A model generated the notes under the pieces. It was not told the DNA's origin and searched no databases. It saw only the letters and a program-made list of their open reading frames with translations. From JBIKWM01 sp044356305 (GTDB taxonomy: Bacteria; Bacteroidota; Bacteroidia; UBA10329): a DNA stretch of 27,535 bases. Position numbers and translations under genes: made by a program. The stretch spans positions 1 to 27,535 of the forward strand of contig JBIKWM010000041.1 of NCBI GenBank assembly GCA_044356305.1, written 5' to 3'. Of this stretch, positions 7,529 to 17,100 are shown piece after piece (the first letter of the stretch is position 1; each line of letters opens with the position of its first letter).

Positions 7529-9196
7529 ATGCTGGCGAGGCTGCTTGTTCGCAACTACGCCATTGTGCGATGGCTGGAGGTTGACCTCAGCAGAGGGCTG
7601 ACCATAATCACTGGCGAGACAGGTGCTGGCAAGAGCATCATCGTAGATGCGCTGGCCCTTGCTCTGGGCGAGCGGGCCGATACATCAGTGATCGGTCCCG
7701 AGGGTGACCGCTGCATAGTGGAGGCCGAGTTCGCTCAGACCGGGCTTGCCGTGCAGGATACCCTTCTCGCTATCGGAGTCGATGTGCAGAGCGCAGTGAT
7801 TCTCAGGCGCGAACTGATGCGCGATGGCCGTACACGAGCCTTTGTCAATGACACACCCGTCAGACTCGCTGACCTACGTACCGTGGGTTCTCTGCTTGTC
7901 GATATCCATTCGCAACATGCGGCCCTGCAACTGCGCGAGCACGACTTCCTTCTCAACCTGGTAGATGTGGCTGCTGGCACAGTGGCTCAGGCCAAACAGC
8001 ATCGCCAGCTGTTCACCGTTTGGGAAAAAGCACTCAACCGTGTGCATCAGGCCGAAGAGGCAGCCGCCAAAGACATGGCCGAGCGCGATTACCTGCAGTT
8101 TCAGTTTGATGAATTGGAGGCACTTCGCCCCAAGGCCGAGGAGCTGGATGCCTTGATTGCAGAACTTTCAATGGCCGAACATGCCGATGAGGCGCGTCAG
8201 GCCGCCACCGCAATATGCACCCTATTGACTGATGGGGACGAAAGTGCTGAACAACGACTGGCCCAGGCCATCACATTGCTGGGCCAGAGCGGCCGTCACC
8301 TGCCCGGGGCCGATGAACTGCGCAACCGCCTCCGTACTGTACATGTTGAACTGCGCGATGTGGCCGCCACCGTTGCCGAGGCCATGGCTACCACCGAAGT
8401 GGACCATGAAAGAGCCGAAATGGTGCGTCAACGGGTTGATTCCATTCAGCGGTTGCTGGTAAAACACCGCCTCCGAACTGATACTGAACTGGTGCAGTTG
8501 CACAATGCCCTGGGCAGCAAGTTGGCCGCTATCGAAACAGGAGCGGGTGACCTGACCGAACTGCGAACCGAGGCCGACCGATGTCGGAAAGAACTGCTGC
8601 AGCTATCGGTTCAACTCAGCAATGCACGGAATGCAGTAATCAACCGCCTTGGCGACACCATCACCCAAGGATTGCACTACCTTGGTATGCCCAGCGCGCA
8701 GGTGCAAGTGACCATTGACGTGCAGGAAGTACCTGGGCCATCAGGCATCGACCGAGTTCGGATGCTGTTCAGTGCCAACAAGGGCATGCAACTGGCCGAT
8801 GCGAGCAAAGTGGCATCGGGAGGCGAGCTGAGCAGGCTGATACTTGTAATAAAAGGCCATTTGGCCCAAGAGGCCGAATTGCCCACTATAGTATTAGACG
8901 AGGTGGATACCGGTGTGAGCGGTGAGACAGCTGGCCGCATAGGTCAGAGCATTGCCGCATTGGCGCGGAACATGCAAGTACTGTGCATAACGCACCTGCC
9001 CCAGGTGGCGGCCAGGGCCAATGCCCACCTGCACGTGAGCAAGACCGAGGACGAGCGTGGCACCAACACCCTTATAACAGATCTGAACAAGGAAGACCGC
9101 ACCCGCGAACTGGCCCGTATGCTCAGCTCAGGAGAGCCAACCGCAGCTGCATTGGCCAATGCAGCTCATCTCATGGCCGAATCGGCCGTAAAATGA
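7529..9196 (+). CDS. recN: DNA repair protein RecN
   Basis: The 555-residue SMC-like ATPase takes part in double-strand break repair in the cytoplasm. The Walker A motif GETGAGKS is at residues 29-36. A long coiled-coil arm lies in the middle (about 155-370), with Leu, Glu, Ala and Arg rich segments. The ABC signature ASGGELSR and the Walker B LPTIVLDEVDTGVSG are in the C-terminal half, followed by the D-loop and H-loop region (ITHLPQVAA). The length is normal for the family. It is the last gene of the coaC-coaB-porD operon, six bases after the porD stop. No SOS box is visible. Confidence 0.95.
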   Translation: MLARLLVRNYAIVRWLEVDLSRGLTIITGETGAGKSIIVDALALALGERADTSVIGPEGDRCIVEAEFAQTGLAVQDTLLAIGVDVQSAVILRRELMRDGRTRAFVNDTPVRLADLRTVGSLLVDIHSQHAALQLREHDFLLNLVDVAAGTVAQAKQHRQLFTVWEKALNRVHQAEEAAAKDMAERDYLQFQFDELEALRPKAEELDALIAELSMAEHADEARQAATAICTLLTDGDESAEQRLAQAITLLGQSGRHLPGADELRNRLRTVHVELRDVAATVAEAMATTEVDHERAEMVRQRVDSIQRLLVKHRLRTDTELVQLHNALGSKLAAIETGAGDLTELRTEADRCRKELLQLSVQLSNARNAVINRLGDTITQGLHYLGMPSAQVQVTIDVQEVPGPSGIDRVRMLFSANKGMQLADASKVASGGELSRLILVIKGHLAQEAELPTIVLDEVDTGVSGETAGRIGQSIAALARNMQVLCITHLPQVAARANAHLHVSKTEDERGTNTLITDLNKEDRTRELARMLSSGEPTAAALANAAHLMAESAVK

Positions 9197-9245
9197 TCCT
9201 ATCCCAACGGCCACAAGGCCTTTGAGTATTACAGCATCCCAAATA

Positions 9246-9253
9246 TCAATTTG
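9246..9253 (+). promoter_or_regulatory. Possible -7 box upstream of the ElaA-like gene, inside an inverted repeat
   Basis: TCAATTTG differs from TAnnTTTG by one base and lies 17 bases before the ATG at 9271. It sits inside the inverted repeat CCAAAT-ATCA-ATTTGG (9239-9254). The repeat is short and may be chance. Confidence 0.25.
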
Positions 9254-9270
9254 GTCAAAATGATCAACGA

Positions 9271-9732
9271 ATGAACTCCGGATCTATCATGTTCTCAATC
9301 GTTCCATTCGGGTCAATGAACCTCGCGCAGCTTTATTCTGCCATGGCATTGCGCCAGAGGGTGTTTGTGGTGGAACAGGAGTGCCCGTATCTTGATGCCG
9401 ATGGGATTGATGCGCATTGTCTACATGTTCTTGGCATGCAGAGCGATGTGTTAGTGGCCTATGCCCGCATCCTTCCCCCGGGTCTGGGTCATGTGCATCC
9501 GTGCATTGGCAGGGTGGTGACTGCCCCAGAGATTCGCGGCACAGGGGCCGGGAAAGATCTGATGCGATTTGCCATAGCATCTGTCGGCACTCTTTACGGC
9601 CCTTGTACGGTACACATCTCGGCCCAGAGCTATCTGGAGCGTTTTTACCGCCAGTTAGGATTTCTTGCCACAGGGCATGAATACCTCGAGGACAACATCC
9701 CACACATGGCCATGGAGCTGATTCTGGAATGA
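9271..9732 (+). CDS. ElaA-like GNAT-family N-acetyltransferase
   Basis: The 153-residue product resembles E. coli ElaA. LRQRVFVVEQECPYLDADGIDAH is the family hallmark, seen here at about residues 28-50. GRVVTAPEIRGTGAGKDLM is the acetyl-CoA-binding beta4-alpha3 region of the GNAT fold, with a variant of the R-x-x-G-x-G/A loop. FYRQLGF matches the typical C-terminal motif. The acceptor substrate is unknown. ATG 9271 and ATG 9289 are both possible starts; the second trims six residues and would fit the family length equally well. It lies between recN and the convergent sensor kinase. Confidence 0.85.
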   Translation: MNSGSIMFSIVPFGSMNLAQLYSAMALRQRVFVVEQECPYLDADGIDAHCLHVLGMQSDVLVAYARILPPGLGHVHPCIGRVVTAPEIRGTGAGKDLMRFAIASVGTLYGPCTVHISAQSYLERFYRQLGFLATGHEYLEDNIPHMAMELILE

Positions 9733-9740
9733 AGTGCTGA

Positions 9741-11135
9741 TCAGGCTGCGATGCCAGTGGCAGTGCGCCTGGGCAGCGAAACGGTGACAGTTGTGCCGGC
9801 CCCGACCACCGACTCAACTTTTATCTGTCCTCCATGCATGCCCACAATGCGCTGCGAGAGCGGCAGTCCTATGCCGAAACCACCTATCTGACGAACGCCT
9901 TCGCTGCGGAAGAACGGCTCGAAAACATGTGGCAGATCGGTGGCAGATATACCTATACCGCTGTCTACCACCGCTATCACCAGTTGTTCCCCCGCATGGC
10001 TCAGGGTCACCTCAACCGGTGCATTTGCTGAGAATTTGCAAGCATTGCCAATGATATTTGACATTGCCATGGCAAGCAGTCCTTCGTTGCCGGTAACTAG
10101 TAATTGATCAGGATCATCGGGCAAATGATCTAAATGGATGTTGATCTGTGCGTTGCGGTTCATGGCCAACACCGATCTGCGCACGTCCCACAGCATCTCG
10201 TCCAATCTCAGGCTATCACTACTGAATCCGCGTGAGTCGAAGCTGGCCTTGGCCAATCGGAGCAAAGCCGTACTGATTTCTTCGAGGCGATTGGCCTCAT
10301 TCAGTATCCGGTTCAATGATCCGATGTAATCATCAGTGCTCCGGTCGGTCCGGGCAAGTGCCACCTCGGTCTCGCCCATGATAGCAGTGAGCGGATTCCG
10401 CAATTCATGCGAGGCGTTTGAGATGAAGGCATCCTGCATCTCGAAGGCAGTCTGAAGGCGGTCCAACATGCGGTTGAACTCAGCCTTAAGAACTTCAGTC
10501 TCATCTTCCGAACCAGGTTTCTGCTGCAACCTGCGCCCAAGGTCCCCGGCTGTCATGCTGCGAATGTCGTGCACCATCAGCCTAAGGGGCCGCAATACCC
10601 TGTGTGCCAATACGAATGCCAGCACAAAACTCACGAGCACGGCCACTGCGCCTCCAATTATCAGCAGTTCGGTGAGGTCTCGCAGCATAAGGTGTCCGTA
10701 TTGGTCCATGGCGCTCACCATCACCATGTACTCTGTGCCCTCATCATCATATATGATGCCTACCTGAGCGTTGCCTGCATTGTCCTCGCCCTCAGCATAG
10801 CGGTTGGCGCGCACCTCCGCCACGAAGGCATCGGTTGGATGAAACCCTTCGTTAATCAGTTTCAGACTACCATCGGGCGCAATGCTGAACATGGTCTCGC
10901 GCTCCATTGGCAGGATCTGGAAATGCCGTTCCCTGATGCGCTGATAGATGGCCGAACTCATGTCATCGCTGCCCAGAAAGGCCTGTGCGGCAATCTCGGC
11001 CCGCACACGCAATTGACGGTTGAACTCGGCCTGAGTGTGCAGTCTGAACAGCAGATCTATGAAAAGCCCCAGCACTACCACCGTGATGGCAGTTATCAAA
11101 GTAAGGAACAGGGCTATTCGGAGCCTGATGGTCAT
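9741..11135 (-). CDS. Sensor histidine kinase with HAMP domain
   Basis: The 464-residue inner-membrane kinase has transmembrane helix 1 at about 7-29, a periplasmic sensor region of about 125 residues with no recognised ligand motif, transmembrane helix 2 at about 156-178, and a HAMP linker (about 178-230). The HisKA domain includes ASHELRNPLT with phospho-acceptor H243. The ATPase domain has the N box (SNIIGNACKFS), G1 (VVDSGIGIS), F box (FEPFFRSEG) and G2 (GFGIGLPLS). All catalytic boxes are intact. The layout resembles CusS/BaeS-type kinases. The start overlaps the response regulator stop (ATGA), so the pair is co-translated. The signal sensed cannot be read from sequence. Confidence 0.93.
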   Translation of the reverse strand: MTIRLRIALFLTLITAITVVVLGLFIDLLFRLHTQAEFNRQLRVRAEIAAQAFLGSDDMSSAIYQRIRERHFQILPMERETMFSIAPDGSLKLINEGFHPTDAFVAEVRANRYAEGEDNAGNAQVGIIYDDEGTEYMVMVSAMDQYGHLMLRDLTELLIIGGAVAVLVSFVLAFVLAHRVLRPLRLMVHDIRSMTAGDLGRRLQQKPGSEDETEVLKAEFNRMLDRLQTAFEMQDAFISNASHELRNPLTAIMGETEVALARTDRSTDDYIGSLNRILNEANRLEEISTALLRLAKASFDSRGFSSDSLRLDEMLWDVRRSVLAMNRNAQINIHLDHLPDDPDQLLVTGNEGLLAMAMSNIIGNACKFSANAPVEVTLSHAGEQLVIAVVDSGIGISATDLPHVFEPFFRSEGVRQIGGFGIGLPLSQRIVGMHGGQIKVESVVGAGTTVTVSLPRRTATGIAA

Positions 11136-11815
11136 TCAGCCTGAAGCATGTAGCCTTTACCTACCACCGTGTGTATCAGTCGGCTACCGAATTCTTTATC
11201 AATCTTATTGCGCAGGTAGTTCACATATACATCAGTCACATTTGTGCCCATGTCAAAATTCACCTCCCACACGTGTTGCAAAATCTCTGTACGGGTCAGC
11301 ACACGGCCCGGGTTGCGCATCATGTACACCAACAGATCAAACTCGCGGTTCGACAGGCGCACCTCTTTGGTGTCGCGATATACCTTTCGAGCCGTGAGGT
11401 TCACGGTCACATCGGCATAGGTAAGTTCGCTGTTGGCGGCTATTGGTGCATTCACCCTACGCTGAAGCGCCTTGACCCGGGCAAGTAGTTCCTGAAATTT
11501 GAAAGGTTTGGTCAAATAGTCATCGGCCCCGGTCTCGAGGCCCTTGACCACCTGATCTGTGCTACCGAGAGCTGTGACCATTAGAATGGGCGTGCCGAAT
11601 CCCTTCGCCTTTCGCAGGTCGCAGCATATATCCATTCCATTGCGTCCGGGCAAAATCACATCGAGTATGACCAAGCTGAAATCGCCCTGCGTTGCGGCAC
11701 GGAACCCCGACTCGCCATCGTTGGCCACAGTAACCTCATAGCCTTGTTCGCCCAACCCTTTCGAAATGAACGATGCCACATTCGCTTCGTCCTCAATGAG
11801 CAGTATCCGATTCAT
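11132..11815 (-). CDS. OmpR/PhoB-family response regulator
   Basis: The 227-residue DNA-binding regulator has a receiver domain at about 1-120 with acidic pocket D9/E10, phospho-acceptor D52 in LVILDVILPG, T81 and K103. The winged-helix Trans_reg_C domain follows, including the conserved LSNREFDLLVYMM and a C-terminal hairpin (LIHTVVGKGYML). It is the first gene of the pair with the sensor kinase, overlapping it by four bases. A weak -7-like sequence (TAATTTCA) lies just before the ATG on the minus strand. Target genes are unknown; the divergent recQ is not an obvious target. Confidence 0.93.
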   Translation of the reverse strand: MNRILLIEDEANVASFISKGLGEQGYEVTVANDGESGFRAATQGDFSLVILDVILPGRNGMDICCDLRKAKGFGTPILMVTALGSTDQVVKGLETGADDYLTKPFKFQELLARVKALQRRVNAPIAANSELTYADVTVNLTARKVYRDTKEVRLSNREFDLLVYMMRNPGRVLTRTEILQHVWEVNFDMGTNVTDVYVNYLRNKIDKEFGSRLIHTVVGKGYMLQAE

Positions 11816-12043
11816 GGCCGTGAAATTACCCTACGCTTGCAGCCCACATGATGAGAAGAGGCTAATGAGCTGATTGTAGATCAAAGGGGTCCTCGCTATT
11901 CGGTACTTCATTCATTATCAATTCATGTCAATACATCTCTATCTGGCCTTATTGAGGTTGATAACCCTATCCAAGATTGCAATCCGACTGACCATGGTTC
12001 ATACATCGCATCATTGGCGTGTCTTTCGTTCCTTGCACCAACC
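11816..12043. other. Intergenic region between divergent response regulator and recQ
   Basis: This 228-base gap should hold both divergent promoters. I see a short inverted repeat TCAATA...TATTGA with a long spacer around 11930-11960 and no strong -7 box for recQ. No small reading frame or RNA gene could be supported. Confidence 0.4.
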
Positions 12044-13969
12044 ATGAGCAAAGCACATGCACCTGCCTATCTGGAACCTGCGGATGTTCTGCGCAGGTAC
12101 TGGGGGCACGCTTCGTTCAGGTCTTTGCAGGAGGACATTATTCGCAGTGCCATGAGCGGCCGCGACACCCTTGCTCTTCTGCCCACGGGTGGAGGCAAGA
12201 GTATCTGCTTTCAGGTGCCGGCCATGGCCATGCCGGGTGTCTGCATCGTCATTTCGCCCCTCATCGCCCTCATGCAGGATCAGGTGCACAATCTCACCGA
12301 GCGTGGCATTGCGGCCGTGGCCGTGCACGCAGGCATGAAGCGGAGCGCGATAGACCGTGCCCTCGAATCTGCTGCCATGGGCGAGGTCAAATTCCTGTAC
12401 CTGAGTCCCGAAAGGCTACAGACCGACATTGTCCGCTTACGGCTGCAGCGAATGCAGATCAACCTACTTGCCGTGGATGAGGCGCACTGCATCTCGCAAT
12501 GGGGCTACGATTTCAGGCCTCCCTACCTGCTCATAGCTGAGGTGCGCAGCCTATTGCCTCAGGTACCTGTGCTGGCCCTCACGGCCACCGCCACGCCTCA
12601 GGTGGTCAGCGATATTATGGCTCGGCTGGCCTTTAGGGACGGAACGGTGTTCCGCAAGAGTTTTGCACGCCCGGAGTTGGCCTATATGGTTCTGCGCGAA
12701 GAAGATACCAAAGGTCGGATGTTGCGCATTCTGCAACGGGTGCCCGGCAGCGCCATTGTGTATGTGCGCAATCGCAGACGCACAAAAGAGGTGGCCGACC
12801 ACCTGCTCAGCATGGGCATCAGCAGTACATTTTACCATGCAGGGCTGAGTTATGATGAACGTACCAGAAGGCAGAATAACTGGGTGAATGACCGTACCCG
12901 GGTGGTAGTGGCAACGAATGCCTTCGGAATGGGCATAGACAAACCGAATGTGCGCTGTGTGATTCATCTCGGATTTCCCGATACGTTGGAAGCCTACTTT
13001 CAAGAGGCTGGACGAGGGGCACGTGATGGGAAGAAGGCATATGCGGTAGCCCTGATCGATGGAACGACCTCTGTCGCAATTCAAGAATCGGTGCAGGCAT
13101 CATTCCCAGACAAATCTGTGATAGTGAATGTGTATCGTGCCCTTTGCAGCCAATTGCGCCTTGCCGAAGGTGCTGGCAGCGAAGAATGGTTTGACCTTCA
13201 CCTTGATGCACTTACGGAACGAACAGGACTGTCCGCTGCCCAAGTGCATACCGCCCTGGGTTTCCTTCAGCGCGAAGGCTACGTCTACATCTCGGAACCA
13301 GAACGGGCACATAGTACCGTGCGCATCACGGTATCACCAGAGACTCTCTACCAGGAAGAGGTACGCGATGAGCGCCTGAGGCGCGTTCTGCAGACTTTAT
13401 TGCGCAGTTATGGGGCACTTTATGAAGACGAAGTGGCTGTTGATCTGAACCGGATATCAAAGCGTTCGGGTATGACGACCGATGAGATTGCCCGCACCCT
13501 GCAGGCACTGCATGACCGCAAGTTGTTGCAATGGCGCCCGGCTACAGGGCTGCCTCGCATAAATCTGGTAAATGGTGCTATGTCTGCTGGCAATGTGCGC
13601 ATCAGCCGAGAGGGATATGAGATGCGGAAAGAGGTGCGTCTGAAACAGATGAAGGCCGTGGTGCATTTCCTTGAAAACACTGCTCTGTGCCGGAGCGTGC
13701 TGCTTCTATCCTATTTCGGAGAGCAGGCCACACATACCTGCGGCCAATGTGATGTTTGCCGCAGCCTGGCCAATGAATCAGTCAGTTCTCAAGAATCTGA
13801 TTCCATCTCACGGAAAATAATGGACACAATCACCAAGGGCACCATCACGCCAAAGCAGTTACCGGGGTCGTTAGGCAGCTGGCCCGAAAAAAAAGTGCTG
13901 TCTGTTCTACAGCATCTTATAGATGATAATCTGGTTAAAGTGGACAGCTTAGGTAACCTTACCTGTTGA
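12044..13969 (+). CDS. recQ: ATP-dependent DNA helicase RecQ (short form without HRDC)
   Basis: From ATG 12044 the product has 641 residues. An upstream ATG at 12014 would add ten residues (MACLSFLAPT) unlike the family. Helicase motifs are intact: motif I LPTGGGKS (46-53), DEAH box (145-148) with CISQWGYDFRP, ALTATATP, FGMGIDKPNVR and QEAGRGARDG. The RecQ zinc site is C549, C566, C569 and C572 (GQCDVC), followed by a C-terminal region that resembles a winged helix. No HRDC domain is visible after it, as in other short RecQ forms. It unwinds DNA 3'-5' in recombination repair. It stands alone, divergent from the two-component genes. Confidence 0.94.
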   Translation: MSKAHAPAYLEPADVLRRYWGHASFRSLQEDIIRSAMSGRDTLALLPTGGGKSICFQVPAMAMPGVCIVISPLIALMQDQVHNLTERGIAAVAVHAGMKRSAIDRALESAAMGEVKFLYLSPERLQTDIVRLRLQRMQINLLAVDEAHCISQWGYDFRPPYLLIAEVRSLLPQVPVLALTATATPQVVSDIMARLAFRDGTVFRKSFARPELAYMVLREEDTKGRMLRILQRVPGSAIVYVRNRRRTKEVADHLLSMGISSTFYHAGLSYDERTRRQNNWVNDRTRVVVATNAFGMGIDKPNVRCVIHLGFPDTLEAYFQEAGRGARDGKKAYAVALIDGTTSVAIQESVQASFPDKSVIVNVYRALCSQLRLAEGAGSEEWFDLHLDALTERTGLSAAQVHTALGFLQREGYVYISEPERAHSTVRITVSPETLYQEEVRDERLRRVLQTLLRSYGALYEDEVAVDLNRISKRSGMTTDEIARTLQALHDRKLLQWRPATGLPRINLVNGAMSAGNVRISREGYEMRKEVRLKQMKAVVHFLENTALCRSVLLLSYFGEQATHTCGQCDVCRSLANESVSSQESDSISRKIMDTITKGTITPKQLPGSLGSWPEKKVLSVLQHLIDDNLVKVDSLGNLTC

Positions 13970-14190
13970 TTGGAACATGTAGCGTCCTATCATTTAGGTT
14001 AATGTCTATGCTATTGAAATACTGATATTTATAGATAATAGCCGCCACCATGTCCTGATTTCTCCCGTCATCGGTTCAATTCTTCTTTTCATTTCTGTTT
14101 GGCGGCCGCACATCGCTGCTCATAACAGGAATAGCCCCTTCCACATTACATTAGGCCCGCTTTTACCTGACCCCTAAACTCACCTGACGA
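13970..14190 (+). promoter_or_regulatory. Promoter region of the giant secreted protein gene
   Basis: This 221-base gap separates recQ and the giant gene. TACATTAG at 14147-14154, followed by GCCCGC, resembles the TAnnTTTG box and the local promoter family, 36 bases before the start at 14191. The stretch 14020-14100 is AT-rich. No small gene or clear terminator after recQ is visible. Confidence 0.4.
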
Positions 14191-17100
14191 ATGATGAGGA
14201 GATTCTACGCCCTTGCCCTCCTGCTCGGTATCGGTCTGAACGCTTTGGCCCAACAGCCCTGCGGATACTGGTATGTGTCGCCCACCGGATCCGGTACACT
14301 TGGCACCCCGTCAGCACCAGTGACGTTGACATTCGCATTGGCCAATATCACGCCCCAGCGCAATTACATCCGCATGCTGGGAGGGTCGTACCCTTTCACA
14401 AGCAAAATAGTCCTGCCCAGCAATGTGACCATTGAGGGCGGATATCAGATTGTGGGTGGAGATTGGGTTCTGAGCAGCACTGTGCTTACAAGTCTGAACA
14501 TCAACCCTCCGGTGGAGACAGCCGTAGTTGCTGGCACCACAGTGGGCCATCACATCGGCATAGAGGCATCGGTGGTCAATGGTGTCTCATTGCACAACCT
14601 GACCATAAATGTGCTTGCAGCCGGTGCAACGGGCAACACAGGCGGCAGAGGCAATTCGGTCTATGGGATCTACCTCAATGCCGCGACCAACTATTCTATA
14701 TCCCGCTGCGTGGTGAATGCCGGTAGCGGGGCAGCAGGGGCAGCAGGGTCAACGCCTGCCGGAACCGGTGGCGGTGGTGCCGGTGGTTCTGGAGGTTCTG
14801 GTGGCGGTCAAGCTTCTGGTTGCAATTCTGATCCAGGCAACGGAACTGCGGGCGGCAATGGGAATTCAGGCGCCTCAGGTGGAAGTGGTGGACCCAATCC
14901 TGGCCACGATGGCTGCAACATATTCAATTGCGGACAGAACCCACGGAGCGGAAATAACGGTGGGGCTGGCACCGCTGGTGTTCTTGGTGCTCCGACATTC
15001 GTAGCTGGCAATCAGCCTGCTGCACCGGGTGTTACCCAGAATTTCTTTGTTCCCGCAGGCGCATCCACCGCTGGTGGCAATGGCACCGGTGGCGGTGGCG
15101 GTGGCGGTGGCAGCGGTGCCCACCTGGGCTCGTGTTGCACTTGTAGCTGCGGCAGTGGCAATGCCAGCGGTGGAACGGGCGGAAATGGTGGCAATGGCGG
15201 CTTAGGTGGAGCAGGCGGTTCGGGCGGTGGCGGTTCGTTTGCCATTTATTCGTTCAACTCCTCTGGCACTGTGGTCGATACCGATGCCAATGCAGGTGCT
15301 GCAGGTGCAGGCGGTCTAGGTGGCAACGGTCAGCAAGGCGGTTTTGCCACAGGCGGAGCAGCAGGCGGTTCGCACAACAGGTGCGGGCAGTTCATCACGG
15401 GTGGTACAGGTGGCAATGGCGGCAATGGCGGCAATGGCGGCCGTGGTCAAGACGGAGCCAACGGAGCTGCTCAGAACGTAGTCTCCATCGGTGGATCAGT
15501 GACCCAGAACGGAACCACTGTGCCATCCAACTTCGGCCCCATTACTGTAAATCAGTATTCGGGCTGCACCAATTCAGAGATCACCCTAACCCAAAGCGGA
15601 GGTACGCTCGATCTGGCTGCCATGGGCAATGCTCAACTGGTGAATAACCTCAGCGCCACCACCACATCCTATTCAACAAGTTCATCTCCGGTCGGCATCT
15701 ACTACACCACAAATGGCACGTTCGATGTTGTGACCAGTGGCACCGTTTACGATAATTTCATTCGGATCAACGGCACCCGCACCCTTCCTTCTATTAGCAC
15801 TTCGGTAAATGGCACACCCACTTCAAGCACATGCAGCGGCACCCCAGTGACACTGTCGACCAGTGCGTCAGGAGTGGCGTATGAGTGGGTGATCATCAGC
15901 CAAGGGATCATCAGTGCTCCGACAGGAGGCGCAGGAACGGCTACAACCACCCACTCATTCCCTTCGCAGGGCACCTATGAGGTAAGACTGAGAGTTAAGG
16001 ATGACTGCTGCGGATGGTCGATTCCGGTGTTTGCCACTATGACCATCATAGGTGGGCCAAGTGTAGGATATAGCGACATTCAAAGTCCATCGGCCTGCGG
16101 TGCTAACGATGGTACCATCACCGCCATCGGGTTCGGAGGATCGGCCCCCTACGTTTTCACATGGAGCAATGGATTCACAGGCCCGGTCAATCCAGGTCTT
16201 CCGGCCGGCCCCTATGTGGTCACGTTGACCGATGCGGTTGGTTGTCAGGCACAGTCCACAGTTTCGATCAACGATCCGAATGCGACCCCAATCACTTTTA
16301 CGGCCTCACCTGGCACAACTATCTGCGATGGCGATCTGGTGACCTTTGACGCATCTGGAGGTCTGTTCTATCAGTACTTCGTCAATGGTGTCCCTACTGC
16401 GGCTATCGATCCATGGCAGACCACTACCATCCAGGACGGAGACTTGGTCTCTGTGCTCGGAGTCGATACCAATCTATGCTCGTTCACTGCGCCCCCTATC
16501 CAGTTCACAGTTAATCCTGTACCGGTCCTCACGCCCACATCTGTAGACCCTACAGCCTGTCAGGCAGCAGATGGTGAGGTCGGAGTCAGCGTGAGCGGAG
16601 GCCTTGCCCCTTATACCTACGCATGGAATACAGGCGGCATCACCCCTGCACTTACAGGACTTACGGCCGGATTCTATTTTGTAACAGTGACAGATGGTAA
16701 CAACTGCTCTGTTAGCGGGACCTATGGCATCAGTGACCCAAATGCTGCGGTAGTCACCTTGGTGAGCAGCGAGGATCCTGACAACCTTATATGCGAGGGT
16801 GAGTCGGTAACTTTTACAGCAAGCGGCTCAGTGAACTATGATTATTACGTTGATGGGGTTGTGGTGAGCACCGCCAATCCTTTCACCACTACCACCCTTA
16901 CTGATGGTCAACAGGTGGCTGTATCAGGCACCGATGCCAATGGCTGTGTGTATGCCGATAACGCCAATGTCCGCGAAATGGATGTGAACCCTGGCCCGAT
17001 CGTTACCTTGATATCGGATGCAGTGAACAACACCATTTGCGTAGGCCAGAGCCTCTCATTCTTTGCAGGTGGAGGAATCACCTATGAGTTCTTCCTGAAT

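Noticed and set aside
9206..9225. GGCC-ACAA-GGCC hairpin after recN as a terminator
   Set aside because: The stem is only four bases and the following tract has few T residues.
12014..12043. Upstream start for RecQ
   Set aside because: The added residues MACLSFLAPT do not look like a RecQ N-terminus; the ATG at 12044 gives the normal start.
15012..15245. Minus-strand proline-rich open frame
   Set aside because: It is the antisense of the glycine codons of the giant gene; poly-Pro arises simply from reading GGN codons backwards.
15400..15445. CRISPR-like short repeats
   Set aside because: The units are nine-base glycine/asparagine codons in frame within a coding region, without spacers.
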